Source: GCA-003244245 sp963822695 (lineage in GTDB: Bacteria > Actinomycetota > Actinomycetes > Mycobacteriales > Pseudonocardiaceae). From it: a DNA stretch of 64,000 nucleotides. The position numbers and the translations under genes are program-made. The stretch is taken from the NCBI GenBank assembly GCA_963822695.1, contig CAWGJH010000008.1, forward strand, positions 310,001-374,000, given 5' to 3'. The notes beneath the pieces were generated by a model that saw only the letters and a list, made by a program, of their open reading frames with translations, was not told the DNA's origin and did not search any database. How positions within the stretch are numbered: position 1 is the stretch's first letter; every line of letters starts with the position of its first letter. This document shows, piece after piece, positions 1 through 9,821 of this stretch.

Positions 1-111
1 CAGGCGCAGTTGTGGCCGACCGAGGAGTATGAACTGGCTCGTTCGCTGGTCGACACCACGCTGCCCGAAGATGACCTTTTCTCCGGTGTCCGGGAGCGGG
101 TGCACGCATGA
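1..111 (+). CDS. mca: Mycothiol S-conjugate amidase Mca, C-terminal 36 residues
   Basis: Only the 3' end lies in the window and it is read in frame 1 up to the TGA at 109-111. The visible residues include WPTEEYELA and LPEDDLFSGVR, which resemble the C-terminus of actinobacterial Mca, a zinc amidase that cleaves mycothiol conjugates in detoxification. The strongest support is context: the next two genes are a one-helix membrane protein and a DUF255 protein, the same order as M. tuberculosis Rv1082 (mca)-Rv1083-Rv1084. The stop overlaps the next start as ATGA, so the genes are probably translationally coupled. The catalytic residues lie outside the window, so the call rests on tail similarity plus synteny. 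Confidence 0.72.
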   Translation, partial: QAQLWPTEEYELARSLVDTTLPEDDLFSGVRERVHA

Positions 112-356
112 TCCTGCTGCTGCCCACTGGTTTTTCGGCCGTCACCGGGGTCGAGGTGCTGGCGCCGCCCCCTGCGCCGGGGCCCGATCCTGGCGGGCAG
201 GGCGAGGAGTTCGGCAAGGCCGCGCCCGTCGCCTTGGTGGTGCTGCTGCTCTTCTTCCTGGCCGTGGCGCTGCTGGCGCGTTCGATGAACAAGCACCTGC
301 GCCGGGTCCCAGAGTCTTTCGAGGACGATTCTGCCACTCCACCGGGTACGGAGTAA
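108..356 (+). CDS. Small single-pass membrane protein (Rv1083-like)
   Basis: This is an 82-residue protein. A Pro/Gly-rich N-terminal stretch (about residues 16-32) is followed by one strongly hydrophobic segment (about 38-57) and a basic/acidic tail starting NKHLRRVPESFEDD. The start is the ATG in the ATGA overlap with mca. Its position between mca and the DUF255 gene matches Rv1083, an uncharacterised membrane protein. No catalytic motif is visible. A role alongside mycothiol metabolism is only suggested by the conserved neighbourhood. Confidence 0.7.
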   Translation: MILLLPTGFSAVTGVEVLAPPPAPGPDPGGQGEEFGKAAPVALVVLLLFFLAVALLARSMNKHLRRVPESFEDDSATPPGTE

Positions 357-395
357 CGGTTCCGCGTTGCCGCCGGGCCAGGGAAAATAGCCGAC

Positions 396-2402
<2,007 letters not shown>

Positions 2403-2448
2403 CCGCCTGTAAGACTGGATGTCTTATTGATGGTGGTACCGTTCTTCC

Positions 2449-2682
2449 ATGGCGGAGACTATCACGTTTCGACCCGATGATGACGCTCAGCGAGCCCTGG
2501 CGACCCTCACCGCAGACGGCACATCGGTGTCGATGGCAGTGCGCACCGCACTGATCGAAAGCGCTCGCCTGCATGCCGACCGGCGGTTGCGTGCCGAGGC
2601 CCTCGAACTGTCGGGTGATGCGGCTGACCGCGCCGAGGCCGCCCAGGTGCTTCGCGACATGGAGACGCTGCGTGCGTGGTGA
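2449..2682 (+). CDS. MazE-type ribbon-helix-helix antitoxin
   Basis: This is a 77-residue acidic protein. The N-terminal part (about 1-40, MAETITFRPD then a two-helix stretch) fits a ribbon-helix-helix DNA-binding domain. The C-terminal half is charged, as expected of an antitoxin tail that wraps a toxin. It overlaps the MazF-like gene by 11 bases, the usual arrangement for co-translated toxin-antitoxin pairs in which the antitoxin comes first and represses the operon. It would neutralise the downstream endoribonuclease in the cytosol. The family call depends largely on the toxin next door. Confidence 0.78.
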   Translation: MAETITFRPDDDAQRALATLTADGTSVSMAVRTALIESARLHADRRLRAEALELSGDAADRAEAAQVLRDMETLRAW

Positions 2683-2983
2683 GATCTACCGGGTGCGTAC
2701 ACCACGCGATGCGCGCGGTAGTGAGCAGTCAGGATCCCGTTATACCGTGGTCGTGCAGTCCGACCTGTTACCGCTGTCCACCTGGCTCGTGGCTCCGACG
2801 TCGACGTCTGCGCGGCCAGCCAGTTTCCGCCCGGAAGTCGAGGTTGCAGGACGCCGGACCCGGGTTCTCGCCGAGCAGACCACGGCGGTGGACCCGCAGC
2901 GGCTCGGCGAACTGGCTGGCCAGCTGACCCTCGAAGAGTTGCAGCGGATAGACGCCGCATTGCGGATCGTCCTAGGCCTCTGA
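2672..2983 (+). CDS. MazF-like mRNA interferase toxin
   Basis: The 103-residue product starts at GTG 2672 with VRGEIYRVR, the typical MazF/PemK opening (GEI/VY). The core shows SRYTVVVQSDLL and a VLAEQTTAVD strand, matching the RPVVVVQ... and V...Q...D positions of MazF toxins, which cut single-stranded RNA at short sequences. The start inside the antitoxin gene was chosen because the upstream part of the open frame has no similarity and GTG fits the MazF N-terminus exactly. The gene ends in a 13-base tandem duplication (2975-3000) that includes the stop. The short length is normal for mycobacterial MazF6-like toxins. Confidence 0.82.
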   Translation: MRGEIYRVRTPRDARGSEQSGSRYTVVVQSDLLPLSTWLVAPTSTSARPASFRPEVEVAGRRTRVLAEQTTAVDPQRLGELAGQLTLEELQRIDAALRIVLGL

Positions 2984-3046
2984 GCTGGGCCTCTGAGCTG
3001 GCGCGCCGCAAGCCCCGATCCGTCATCGGGCATTTCCGTGCAACTA

Positions 3047-3066
3047 TGGTAATGCTGTAATTACCA
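3047..3066. promoter_or_regulatory. Inverted repeat TGGTAAT-N6-ATTACCA, candidate operator
   Basis: Two perfect 7-base arms (3047-3053 and 3060-3066) are separated by six bases. The element sits 34 bases upstream of the ATG at 3100 in an AT-rich dip, where a -10 region or 5' leader would be expected. Its symmetry and size fit a dimeric repressor site. No regulator gene is adjacent, so the protein that binds is unknown. Confidence 0.4.
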
Positions 3067-3099
3067 CGTCATGCAGAGGGCGAGCGAGAGGATGACGCC

Positions 3100-3684
3100 A
3101 TGGTGGGACGAGGACGGCCGCACGGCATGCGCTCCGGCCGGTGGCACGGGCGCGGCGGCTGGCAGCAGGCTGACCTTCCGCCGGCCGATGATGCCAAGGC
3201 TTGGTTCGCGGGGCGGTTGCCGGATGGCTGGTTCACCGGTGAGGTCGAGGTCAGCGCGGACCGCGAGGAGATCATCGTCGTGGGTGAGTTGCCTGCGCTG
3301 GGCGAGGAGTTCACCGACGACGCCGAGCGGGCTGCGGCCGAGGCCGGGCGGATCAGCCGGTTCCGGGAGGACTCCCGCGACGAGCGGATCGAGATCGCCC
3401 GGCAGGCCGAGCACCGCTACCGGCGCAAGGTGGCCTGGGGCGCCCGGCTCGGTGGCACCGAGGAGATGTTCACCACGCTGTCGGTACCGGTGATGACCCG
3501 GTTGCGGCAACCCGAGCGTCTGGTGCTCGACACCCTGGTCGACGCCGGAGTGGCACGGTCCCGGTCGGAGGCCCTCGCCTGGGCAGTGCGACTGGTCGGC
3601 GAGCACGCCCAGCAGTGGCTCGGCGAACTCAAGGATGCCATGGCCACCGTCGATGATCTGCGCGCCCGCGGCCCCGAGCTCTAG
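3100..3684 (+). CDS. Conserved-looking actinobacterial protein of unknown function
   Basis: This is a 194-residue soluble protein. A Gly/Arg-rich N-terminus (about 1-24) is followed by a small alpha/beta region (about 28-75, GWFTGEVEVSADREEIIVVG) and a strongly charged helical middle (about 76-115). The C-terminal segment around SVPVMTRLRQPERLVL and SRSEALAWAVRLV looks like a ribbon-helix-helix or helical DNA-binding fold. The codon use is typical of the genome and the gene stands alone behind an inverted repeat, so it is probably real. I do not recognise a named family and assign no function. Confidence 0.7.
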   Translation: MVGRGRPHGMRSGRWHGRGGWQQADLPPADDAKAWFAGRLPDGWFTGEVEVSADREEIIVVGELPALGEEFTDDAERAAAEAGRISRFREDSRDERIEIARQAEHRYRRKVAWGARLGGTEEMFTTLSVPVMTRLRQPERLVLDTLVDAGVARSRSEALAWAVRLVGEHAQQWLGELKDAMATVDDLRARGPEL

Positions 3685-3755
3685 GCAGGCTCGTGCGGGC
3701 CTCGCGGATACGGCAGCATGGTTGCCAGGTAGCCCGATGGCAGGAGGAGGATGCG

Positions 3756-4466
3756 ATGAGCCGGCAGCAGTGGACGGCGGTCGACGACTACATAACTGGC
3801 GCGCTCGTCGAGTCCGATGAGGCGTTGGACGCCGCGCTCGCGGCCAGTGACGCCGCCGGGCTGCCAGCCATCGCCGTCACACCCGCGCAGGGCAAACTGC
3901 TCAACCTGCTCGCCAGGCTGGCGAACGCGCGCCGGATCCTTGAGGTTGGCACGCTCGGCGGGTACAGCACGATCTGGCTGGCCAGGGCGCTGCCCTCGGA
4001 CGGCCGCCTGATCACGTTGGAGTACGCGCAGAAGCACGCTGAGGTGGCGCGCGCCAACATCGCGGGGGCCGGGCTCACCGACCTCGTGGACGTGCGGGTC
4101 GGCGAGGCGCTGGACACGTTGCCGCAACTGGCCAAGGAACTCGCCGACGAGCACGCCGACCCGTTCGACTTGGTCTTCATCGACGCGGACAAGCCGAACA
4201 ACGCCGACTACTTTGCCTGGGCGGTCACCCTGACCCGGCCCGGTGGCGTGATCATTGTGGACAACGTGGTGCGGCGCGGGGATGTGATCGACGCGCACAG
4301 CACGGACCCCAACGTGCAGGGCGCGCGGCGGCTCACCGAGGTGATGGCCGCCGACCCCTCGGTGAGCGCGACGGCCATCCAGACTGTAGGAGCCAAGGGC
4401 TACGACGGGTTTGCCATCGCGATCGTCGGTGTGGGCGGCCAGGGTCCACGGAGTGTGGACAACTGA
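3756..4466 (+). CDS. O-methyltransferase (class I SAM, caffeoyl-CoA/MdmC type)
   Basis: The 236-residue protein transfers a methyl group from S-adenosylmethionine to a hydroxyl. Motif I is ILEVGTLGGYSTIWLA (about residues 62-77), followed by LITLEY with the acidic ribose-binding residue. DLVFIDADKPNN carries the Asp pair that binds the divalent metal in this family, and GGVIIVDNVVRRG follows it. The ATG at 3756 is preferred over upstream in-frame codons because AGGAGG lies just upstream (about 3742-3747). The natural substrate cannot be read from the sequence and the gene has no biosynthetic neighbours. Confidence 0.9.
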   Translation: MSRQQWTAVDDYITGALVESDEALDAALAASDAAGLPAIAVTPAQGKLLNLLARLANARRILEVGTLGGYSTIWLARALPSDGRLITLEYAQKHAEVARANIAGAGLTDLVDVRVGEALDTLPQLAKELADEHADPFDLVFIDADKPNNADYFAWAVTLTRPGGVIIVDNVVRRGDVIDAHSTDPNVQGARRLTEVMAADPSVSATAIQTVGAKGYDGFAIAIVGVGGQGPRSVDN

Positions 4467-4612
4467 GGTGGGCGCCGATGCCGACGCGGCCGATGAACTG
4501 GACTGGGTCGTCGTCGTTCCCCTATCGAGTGAATGAGGCGTGTGGTGCTGGTTTGCTGGAACCCACCGGGGTAGGCCAGGGCGTGGAGGGGCAGCAGCGC
4601 TGGGGGTGAGGC

Positions 4613-5038
4613 GTGGTCGGCGTGCCAATGGTGATCACCAGCACGCCCCGGTTCTACCGGTGGGTGGCGGTGGTGGCCCTGGCGCTGGGCTTGGTGGCGA
4701 TGCACCACCTCGTCGGCACCCACGCCCACCCCGGTGGCTCCGGGGACGGCTCGGCGGGCATGACGATGCTGGCCGGGCCGGTCGAGGGCTGTTGTGGCAG
4801 CTCAGCTGATGTCATTGCGGTGCCCGCGCAGCAGGGTCCGGACGGCGGGCTGATGCTGCACCTGTGCCTGGCGGTACTCACCGGGTTGGTGCTGCTGGCG
4901 GGGCTGGGCCTAGCGTGGCGGCTAGCCCATGCGCCCGAACTCGGCCCGCCTGGTGGTGGGCTGGGGGAGCGGGCCGGCCGGCAGCGAGCCCCGCCGACAC
5001 CGCTGCGACTGGCTCAACTCGGGGTCCTTCGGCTGTGA
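4613..5038 (+). CDS. DUF6153-like small membrane protein
   Basis: This 141-residue protein has two predicted transmembrane helices, RWVAVVALALGLVAMHHLVG near the N-terminus and a second around LCLAVLTGLVLLAGLGLAW. A His-rich loop (MHHLVGTHAHPGG), a Met-rich patch (GMTMLAGP) and a CC pair lie between them. This layout fits the DUF6153 proteins often encoded next to DUF305 genes, as here. His/Met richness suggests metal, perhaps copper, contact, but that is inference. The start may be GTG 4613 or ATG 4628. The C-terminal 40 residues are low in complexity. Confidence 0.72.
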   Translation: MVGVPMVITSTPRFYRWVAVVALALGLVAMHHLVGTHAHPGGSGDGSAGMTMLAGPVEGCCGSSADVIAVPAQQGPDGGLMLHLCLAVLTGLVLLAGLGLAWRLAHAPELGPPGGGLGERAGRQRAPPTPLRLAQLGVLRL

Positions 5039-5145
5039 CCGGCGGGTGCTTCGCGTCTCATCGATGCGAAGCACTTCCGCCCGCCCGTCACAGCGTTCTC
5101 ACCCGTGCCCGCAGCACGGGACTCAGCGAAGGAGACCGATCACAG

Positions 5146-5721
5146 ATGCGTATCCACAGCGTGGCCGCCGTACTCGCGGCGGCGGCCGCCGCCGGGGGGC
5201 TACTCGCCGGCTGCGGCAGCAACACCAACACCAGCCCCGCCACCACACCACCACCATCGGCCGTGAGCAGCGCACCGGCCGCCGGCCAGCAGCAGCACAA
5301 TCAGGCTGACGTCGTGTTCCTTCAGAACATGATCCCCCACCACGCCCAGGCCATCACCATGTCGCAGATGGCTCACAACCGGGCGGCCTCACCGAAGGTG
5401 AAGGATCTCGCCGCCCGGATCGAGGCCGAGCAGGGTCCGGAGATCCAGCAGATGCGTAGCTTGCTCACCGCTTGGGGCGCCCCGGCACCGGCTACCCCCG
5501 GCGGCATGGGGCAGGGTCAGATGCCCGGGATGATGAGCGGCACCGGGTTCGACCGGATGTTCCTCCAGATGATGATCGTGCACCACCAGAGCGCGATAGA
5601 TATGTCCCAGACTGAGCTGGCCCAGGGCAGCAACCCCGACGCCCGCCGCCTCGCCCAACAGATCATCACCGCGCAGCAAGCCGAGATCAACGAGATGCAG
5701 ACCCTGCTCCAGCAGATCTGA
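5146..5721 (+). CDS. DUF305 lipoprotein
   Basis: This is a 191-residue secreted lipoprotein. The signal peptide ends in a lipobox LLAGC (Cys at about residue 23), followed by a Thr/Pro/Ser linker. Two DUF305 half-repeats follow, with the diagnostic FLQNMIPHHAQAITMSQMA and FLQMMIVHHQSAIDMSQTEL helices. The His and Met residues on these helices are typical of ferritin-like, copper-associated DUF305/CopM proteins at the cell surface. The ATG was chosen because it begins a proper signal peptide after GAAGGAG; earlier in-frame codons would mask it. It probably works with the upstream DUF6153 protein. Confidence 0.9.
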   Translation: MRIHSVAAVLAAAAAAGGLLAGCGSNTNTSPATTPPPSAVSSAPAAGQQQHNQADVVFLQNMIPHHAQAITMSQMAHNRAASPKVKDLAARIEAEQGPEIQQMRSLLTAWGAPAPATPGGMGQGQMPGMMSGTGFDRMFLQMMIVHHQSAIDMSQTELAQGSNPDARRLAQQIITAQQAEINEMQTLLQQI

Positions 5722-5731
5722 CCGGCACGAC

Positions 5732-5776
5732 CAGCGGGTGGGCCACGACAATGATGCGTCTGTGACCCACCCGCTG
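5732..5776 (+). terminator. Hairpin after the DUF305 gene
   Basis: Perfect 11-base arms CAGCGGGTGGG (5732-5742) and CCCACCCGCTG (5766-5776) enclose a 23-base loop, starting 11 bases after the DUF305 stop. There is no U-tract, which is usual for terminators in GC-rich actinobacteria. Confidence 0.6.
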
Positions 5777-5838
5777 ACAAACCGTGTGGGTCTGAAACCA
5801 CGGAGTGCCCGGTGTCGCGGGATCAGGTCGCCTGTCCG

Positions 5839-5910
5839 CTGTGGGGCCACGTGCAGGCGCCCTGCGGGCAGGCTGACCGCGCCTGCCCCGGTCATTGCCA
5901 CCCGCTCGAC
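5839..5910. repeat. ~72-bp segment shared with 13760-13832
   Basis: This stretch is about 85-90% identical by eye to 13760-13832 (for example GCGCCTGCCCCGGTCATTGC in both), with one indel. Both copies lie shortly beyond the 3' end of an XRE regulator gene (copies 1 and 3). It is not preserved as a reading frame, so it is probably old flanking sequence carried with the cassette. Confidence 0.6.
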
Positions 5911-5972
5911 ACCTCTGCGGTAGGGCGAGCGAAGCTTGACCTTTACCGACCTACACGCCGCTGCTACCTCGG

Positions 5973-7373
5973 TTACACCGTCACCAAGTCTCTCGCTCGC
6001 TCCAAGAAGTCTCCCACTGCGGGCACCTTGGCGTGCGGCGTCATCTGGTGACAGAGGTCGCGAAGAAGACCCATACTTCGGTTGGAATCCAGGCTTTCGG
6101 CCAGATTGATTGCCTCGATGCCCCGGCCGGCGGCGGCATCGAGATTACACTGTTTACCTGGGTGAGCCAGAGCACGGGCCAAGTGGATCGAGAAGAGCTG
6201 CCGGTCACGGACGAAGGACTCGTCAAATAAATCTATGCCTTCCTCCAGAAGAGCCGCCGCTCGCTCAGGGTGCCCTAGTTGCAACAGACAGTTGCCGGCG
6301 CAGGCGGTGATATCCGCCGGGCTTACCCAGTACAGCCAGGGTGGGTCGTCGTCCTGCGGCTCGACGTGGCTGCGAGCTTTCGAGACCGCCGCAGCACAAG
6401 CCGATGCGTCCCGCATGGTCCCCAGAGCATATGCCTGCCGAATGTGGAGTTCTGCGAGCAGGCGCGGCGTCTTCCCACCTCGTATCCCTGCAAAAGCGGT
6501 CTGGATGAGCGTTGCGGCTTCCGCTGGTCGCCCCGCCAGCGCAGCCTGCTCTGCCATGCAGCTTAGGATGTGGGCACCCAGTGGCCGGTCACCGGCGGTG
6601 TGCGCAGCTCGCAGGGCGGCGATGTAGTAGCGCTGCGCCAGCGCCTGCTGTCCCGCGTCATGAGCTGCCCAGCCCGTAAGCTGTCCGAGTTCGGCGAGGG
6701 CAACGTGGAGCTTGCGGCCGGTGGGCTCATCGTAGGAGGCCTGATCCAGCAGTCCGGCAACCCAACCAAACTGGTGCCGCGCCAGGGAGAGCACTGTGCC
6801 GCCGCCGGCGACATCATCCATCGCGCGCAACTCGGCGATCATGGGTGGGAGCCGGTCGGCCAACCTACCCGACACCCGACGCCCCGACAATCCGGATACC
6901 AACGCCCCCGGCTCGTGGATGAGCCATTGATGCGCCGGAGCGGTCAAGGCCATGCCGGTCAGGAACACGACGTGTCGGCGCTTCACTCGGCCACCGCCTT
7001 TCAGTACGACTGCCACCTCGACGGTACCTCGGTGGCTCCATGGTGCGGTGAGCACGGGATCGTGCTCAGGATCGTCGGGCACCCCGTCAGCCGTGTCCGA
7101 ATCGAGCAGCGGGCCGCCCGCCGGTGGCTCCGAGCTACTTATTGATCGTCCATCTTTGACCGTCTCACCGTTGGTGAGCATGGTGTCCAGCTCGTCAACT
7201 GACACGGTTAGGGCCTCGGCTAACTTCGGCCGGCACCACGGCTGCGGTGTCGTCTCCCCTGCTTCCCAGCGCACCACCGTGGAACGCTCAACTCCGAGCA
7301 CCTCGGCGAGGTGCTCCTGCGTAGAGCCGACCGCTCTGCGGCGCTCAGCTAACGCGCGGCGTTTCACTGTCAC
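5973..7373 (-). CDS. XRE/TPR-like transcriptional regulator, cassette copy 1
   Basis: The 466-residue protein has an N-terminal helix-turn-helix of the XRE class (about 5-60: AERRRAVGSTQEHLAEVLGV, then RSTVVRWEAGETTPQPWCRP). A Ser/Asp-rich linker follows. The long alpha-helical C-terminal half contains TPR-like helix pairs such as ALAQRYYIAALRAAHTAGDR and GHPERAAALLEEGIDLFDES, ending in VGDFLERARDLVTV. Such proteins resemble NsdA-like actinobacterial regulators, whose C-terminal domain senses an unknown signal. GTG 7373 was chosen because it aligns with the other copies and has GGGGAGGAG upstream. This copy has lost its divergent partner gene: its upstream region is cut off after about 140 bases and joins the flank of copy 2. 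Confidence 0.88.
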   Translation of the reverse strand: MTVKRRALAERRRAVGSTQEHLAEVLGVERSTVVRWEAGETTPQPWCRPKLAEALTVSVDELDTMLTNGETVKDGRSISSSEPPAGGPLLDSDTADGVPDDPEHDPVLTAPWSHRGTVEVAVVLKGGGRVKRRHVVFLTGMALTAPAHQWLIHEPGALVSGLSGRRVSGRLADRLPPMIAELRAMDDVAGGGTVLSLARHQFGWVAGLLDQASYDEPTGRKLHVALAELGQLTGWAAHDAGQQALAQRYYIAALRAAHTAGDRPLGAHILSCMAEQAALAGRPAEAATLIQTAFAGIRGGKTPRLLAELHIRQAYALGTMRDASACAAAVSKARSHVEPQDDDPPWLYWVSPADITACAGNCLLQLGHPERAAALLEEGIDLFDESFVRDRQLFSIHLARALAHPGKQCNLDAAAGRGIEAINLAESLDSNRSMGLLRDLCHQMTPHAKVPAVGDFLERARDLVTV

Positions 7374-7582
7374 GGTGGTAAGACTCCTCCCCGGTAGAAA
7401 GATCCAGCGTAGCGGCCTGCTGACAGTAAGCAGCGTTGCCCGCACATCGGTCATCCGTCCAGCTCCGCTACACCGTGCATCACGAATGCGTCACAGTGGA
7501 CCGGTGCCTCATCGATCGATCTTGAGGCGTGGGTGATAGCGAAGCTTGATCCTCACCGACCTACACGCCGCTGCTACCTCAG
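7374..7582. repeat. Truncated cassette intergenic region joined to the flank of copy 2
   Basis: From the start of copy 1 to about 7515 the sequence follows the intergenic regions of the other cassettes (GAAAGATCCAGCGTAGCG, then ATCACGAATGCGTCA). It then switches abruptly to the sequence that lies 3' of the other XRE genes (AGCGAAGCTTGATCCTCACC). This is the scar of a tandem duplication followed by deletion of the small partner gene. Confidence 0.65.
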
Positions 7583-8992
7583 TTACACCGTCACCAAGCC
7601 TCTCGCCCGCTCCAAGAAGTCTTCCACTGCGGGCACCTTGGCGTGCGGTTTCATCTGGTGATAGAGGTCGCGGAGAAGATCCACGCTGATAGTCGAGTCC
7701 AGACTCTCGACCAGCTCGATCGCTTCTATACCCCGGTCGGCAGCTGCATCCAGGTCACGTTGCCTGCCCGGTGGGGTCAGGGCATCGGCCAGGTGCGTCA
7801 GGTAAATTTGCCGATCCCGAGCGAAAGACTCATCGAATAAGGCAACGCCCTCATCGAGCATGGCGACTGCCCGATCCGCATGTCCTAGCAGCAATAAGGA
7901 GTCGCCAGCCTCGACCATGATCCACGCTGGCATGATCCAGTACAGCCAGGGATGATCCACATCGTCTGCAAGGTACTCAACGTGGTTGCGAGCCTTGGAG
8001 ATCGCCGTGGTGCAGCCCGAAGCGTCGTGCACTCCCGCCAGGGCATACGCCTGTCGGACATACAGCTGTGCCTGCAAACGTGGACTCTCCAGACCCTTCG
8101 CCCCGGCAAGAGCTGTCTCAGCGAGTGTCACGGCTTCAACAGGCCGCCCTTGATGGGCGGCCTGCTTGGCCATCGAACCAAGGATGTGCGCGCCCAGAGG
8201 ACGATCGTCGGCACTGTGTGCGGCCCGCAAGGCCGCGACGTTGTATCGCTGCGCCAGCCTAGGTTGCCCGGAATCATACGCGCCCCAGCTCGCAAGCTGC
8301 CCGAGTTCGGCAAGTGAGGCGAGGAGTTTGCGGCCGGTGGCCTCATCGTAAGAGGCCTGATCCAGTAACCCAGTGATCCACCCGAACTCGTGCTGCGCCA
8401 ACGAAAGCACGCTGCCGCCGCCAGCGACATCGTCCATCGCCCGTAGCTCGGAGATCATGGCCGGAAGTCGATCTGCCAGGCCTGCTGACACTCGCCGGCC
8501 TTTCAATCCGGATACCAGTGGTTCAGGCTCATGCACCAACCACTGATGAGCTGGAGCAGTCAAAGCCATACCAGTCAGGGACAGGAGGGCTCGGCGCTTC
8601 ACCCGACTATCACCACCGCTCAGCATGACTGCCACCTCGACGGTACCTCGGTGGCTCCATGGTGCTGTGAGCACGGGATCGTGCTCAGGATCGTCGGGCA
8701 CCCCGTCAGCCGTGTCCGAATCGAGCAGCTGGCCGCACGCCGGTGGCTCCGAGCTACTTATTGATCGTCCATCTTTGACCGTCTCACCGTTGGTGAGCAT
8801 GGTGTCCAGCTCGTCAACTGACACGGTTAGGGCCTCGGCTAACTTCGACCGGCACCACGGCTGCGGTGTCGTCTCCCCTGCTTCCCAGCGCACCACCGTG
8901 GAACGCTCGACTCCGAGCAGCGCGGCGAGCTGTTCCTGCGTCCGGCCGACTGCTCTGCGGCGCTCAGCTAACGCGCGGCGTTTCACTGTCAC
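7583..8992 (-). CDS. XRE/TPR-like transcriptional regulator, cassette copy 2
   Basis: This 469-residue paralogue of the preceding gene has the same XRE helix-turn-helix (about 5-60) and the same Asp/Ser linker. Its TPR-like C-terminal domain is clearly more diverged, for example YDEATGRKLLASLAELGQLA. The first ~150 codons are almost identical at DNA level to copy 1, whereas the rest is not, which indicates gene conversion or recombination between copies. It starts at GTG 8992 with GGGGAGGA upstream. It is divergent from the small Cys/Trp-rich gene at 9489. DNA binding is expected from the fold; targets and signal are unknown. Confidence 0.88.
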   Translation of the reverse strand: MTVKRRALAERRRAVGRTQEQLAALLGVERSTVVRWEAGETTPQPWCRSKLAEALTVSVDELDTMLTNGETVKDGRSISSSEPPACGQLLDSDTADGVPDDPEHDPVLTAPWSHRGTVEVAVMLSGGDSRVKRRALLSLTGMALTAPAHQWLVHEPEPLVSGLKGRRVSAGLADRLPAMISELRAMDDVAGGGSVLSLAQHEFGWITGLLDQASYDEATGRKLLASLAELGQLASWGAYDSGQPRLAQRYNVAALRAAHSADDRPLGAHILGSMAKQAAHQGRPVEAVTLAETALAGAKGLESPRLQAQLYVRQAYALAGVHDASGCTTAISKARNHVEYLADDVDHPWLYWIMPAWIMVEAGDSLLLLGHADRAVAMLDEGVALFDESFARDRQIYLTHLADALTPPGRQRDLDAAADRGIEAIELVESLDSTISVDLLRDLYHQMKPHAKVPAVEDFLERARGLVTV

Positions 8993-9313
8993 AGCGGTCA
9001 GAATCCTCCCCGGTAGAAAGATCCAGCGTAGCGACCTGCTGACAGCACGCGGCGTTGCCCGCTCACCCGTGATCCGTCCAGCTCCGCCGCACCCTCCATC
9101 ACGAATGCGTCATGGACTGGGTGCCTCACCGATGCTGTAGTCCCCACCGGGATAACCGTCTTGACTTATGCCCATGGCCCCAGGGCCGGGTTGCGCGCTG
9201 AGCTGGTGTGTCCCACGCGGGACTGCCCCCACCCGCGTCCATCTGCCCGGTGTCCCGGTCCTGGGTGCCGTCCATGCAAGACACCACACAGACAGGTTAA
9301 GATCACGTGCAAC
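8993..9313. promoter_or_regulatory. Conserved divergent intergenic region of the cassette (copy 2)
   Basis: About 320 bases separate the regulator from the leader ORF, and the block recurs almost unchanged at about 15316-15626 and 22225-22547. Conserved blocks include TTGACTTATGCCCATGG, GCCCCAGGGCC, and CAAGACACCACACAGACAGG followed by TTAAGATCACGTGC directly before the leader ATG. TAAGAT is placed like a -10 element for a leaderless or short-leader transcript. Selection on a non-coding segment in three copies suggests it holds both promoters and an operator, perhaps for the regulator itself. Confidence 0.5.
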
Positions 9314-9472
9314 ATGAGGATGACCCTGCTGGCCGGGGCACCGGCCACCAGCGTCAGAGCAACCACCAGCCACTGCGGCTGGGCATCGATCGCGGCATCC
9401 GGCCGGGTACGGTCGTGCCACCCACGGTGCTCCTTGCCAGCGGACCTCTTGCCCTTCCGCTGCATACCGTAG
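9314..9472 (+). CDS. Extended leader ORF upstream of small partner gene (copy 2)
   Basis: In copies 3 and 4 a 12-codon ORF starts at this ATG and overlaps the small gene. Here about 140 extra bases after MRMTLLAG lengthen it to 52 codons, and it stops at a TAG 16 bases before the GTG at 9489, so direct coupling is lost. The product is Cys/Arg-rich and resembles nothing I know. It could be a non-functional remnant. Confidence 0.3.
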   Translation: MRMTLLAGAPATSVRATTSHCGWASIAASGRVRSCHPRCSLPADLLPFRCIP

Positions 9473-9488
9473 AGCCTCATTCCGAGCC

Positions 9489-9821
9489 GTGAACAACGTC
9501 TGGCAGGCCCGCTGCTGTGTGCTTGTGGAACAGCTTGAGACCCTCGCTCACCAACTAAGAAAAAAACAACAAATTCCGCCGACGGCACTCGAAGAGCAGA
9601 CTGTCCGGTTGATTGTGGGTGTCATCATGGTGCTGCGCCAGCATCGAGTCAACAAATTGGGCCAGTGCAAATACTGCGCATGGGCCAGTCGGACATGGTG
9701 GTTCTGGCATAGGAGGCCACAGTGCACGGTCTATCTGAGTTTCGACTTCGCCATGAGTCAACCTCTCGATCTGGTGTGGGGGCAGTTGCTCGCGGACCAT
9801 AAGCGCCCAAACCTTCGGTGA
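9489..9821 (+). CDS. Small Cys/His/Trp-rich protein of the XRE cassette (copy 2)
   Basis: This is a 110-residue protein that I do not recognise as a named family. Residues about 1-55 are helical and amphipathic (VEQLETLAHQLRKKQQIPPT, then RLIVGVIMVLRQHRVNK). A compact motif follows with the spacing C-x2-C-x10-H-x4-C, rich in Trp (around KYCAWASRTWWFWHRRP), which could bind one zinc. It continues into TVYLSFDFAMSQPLDLVWGQ. It starts at GTG. Two more copies (15662, 22583) keep the motif, so the protein is under selection. It is encoded divergently from the XRE regulator and may be its target or partner. Confidence 0.72.
   Translation: MNNVWQARCCVLVEQLETLAHQLRKKQQIPPTALEEQTVRLIVGVIMVLRQHRVNKLGQCKYCAWASRTWWFWHRRPQCTVYLSFDFAMSQPLDLVWGQLLADHKRPNLR

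Noticed and set aside
2975..3000. Exact 13-bp tandem duplication at the end of mazF
   Set aside because: It is a simple slippage product after the last codons. It changes nothing in the toxin and shows no symmetry suggesting a site.
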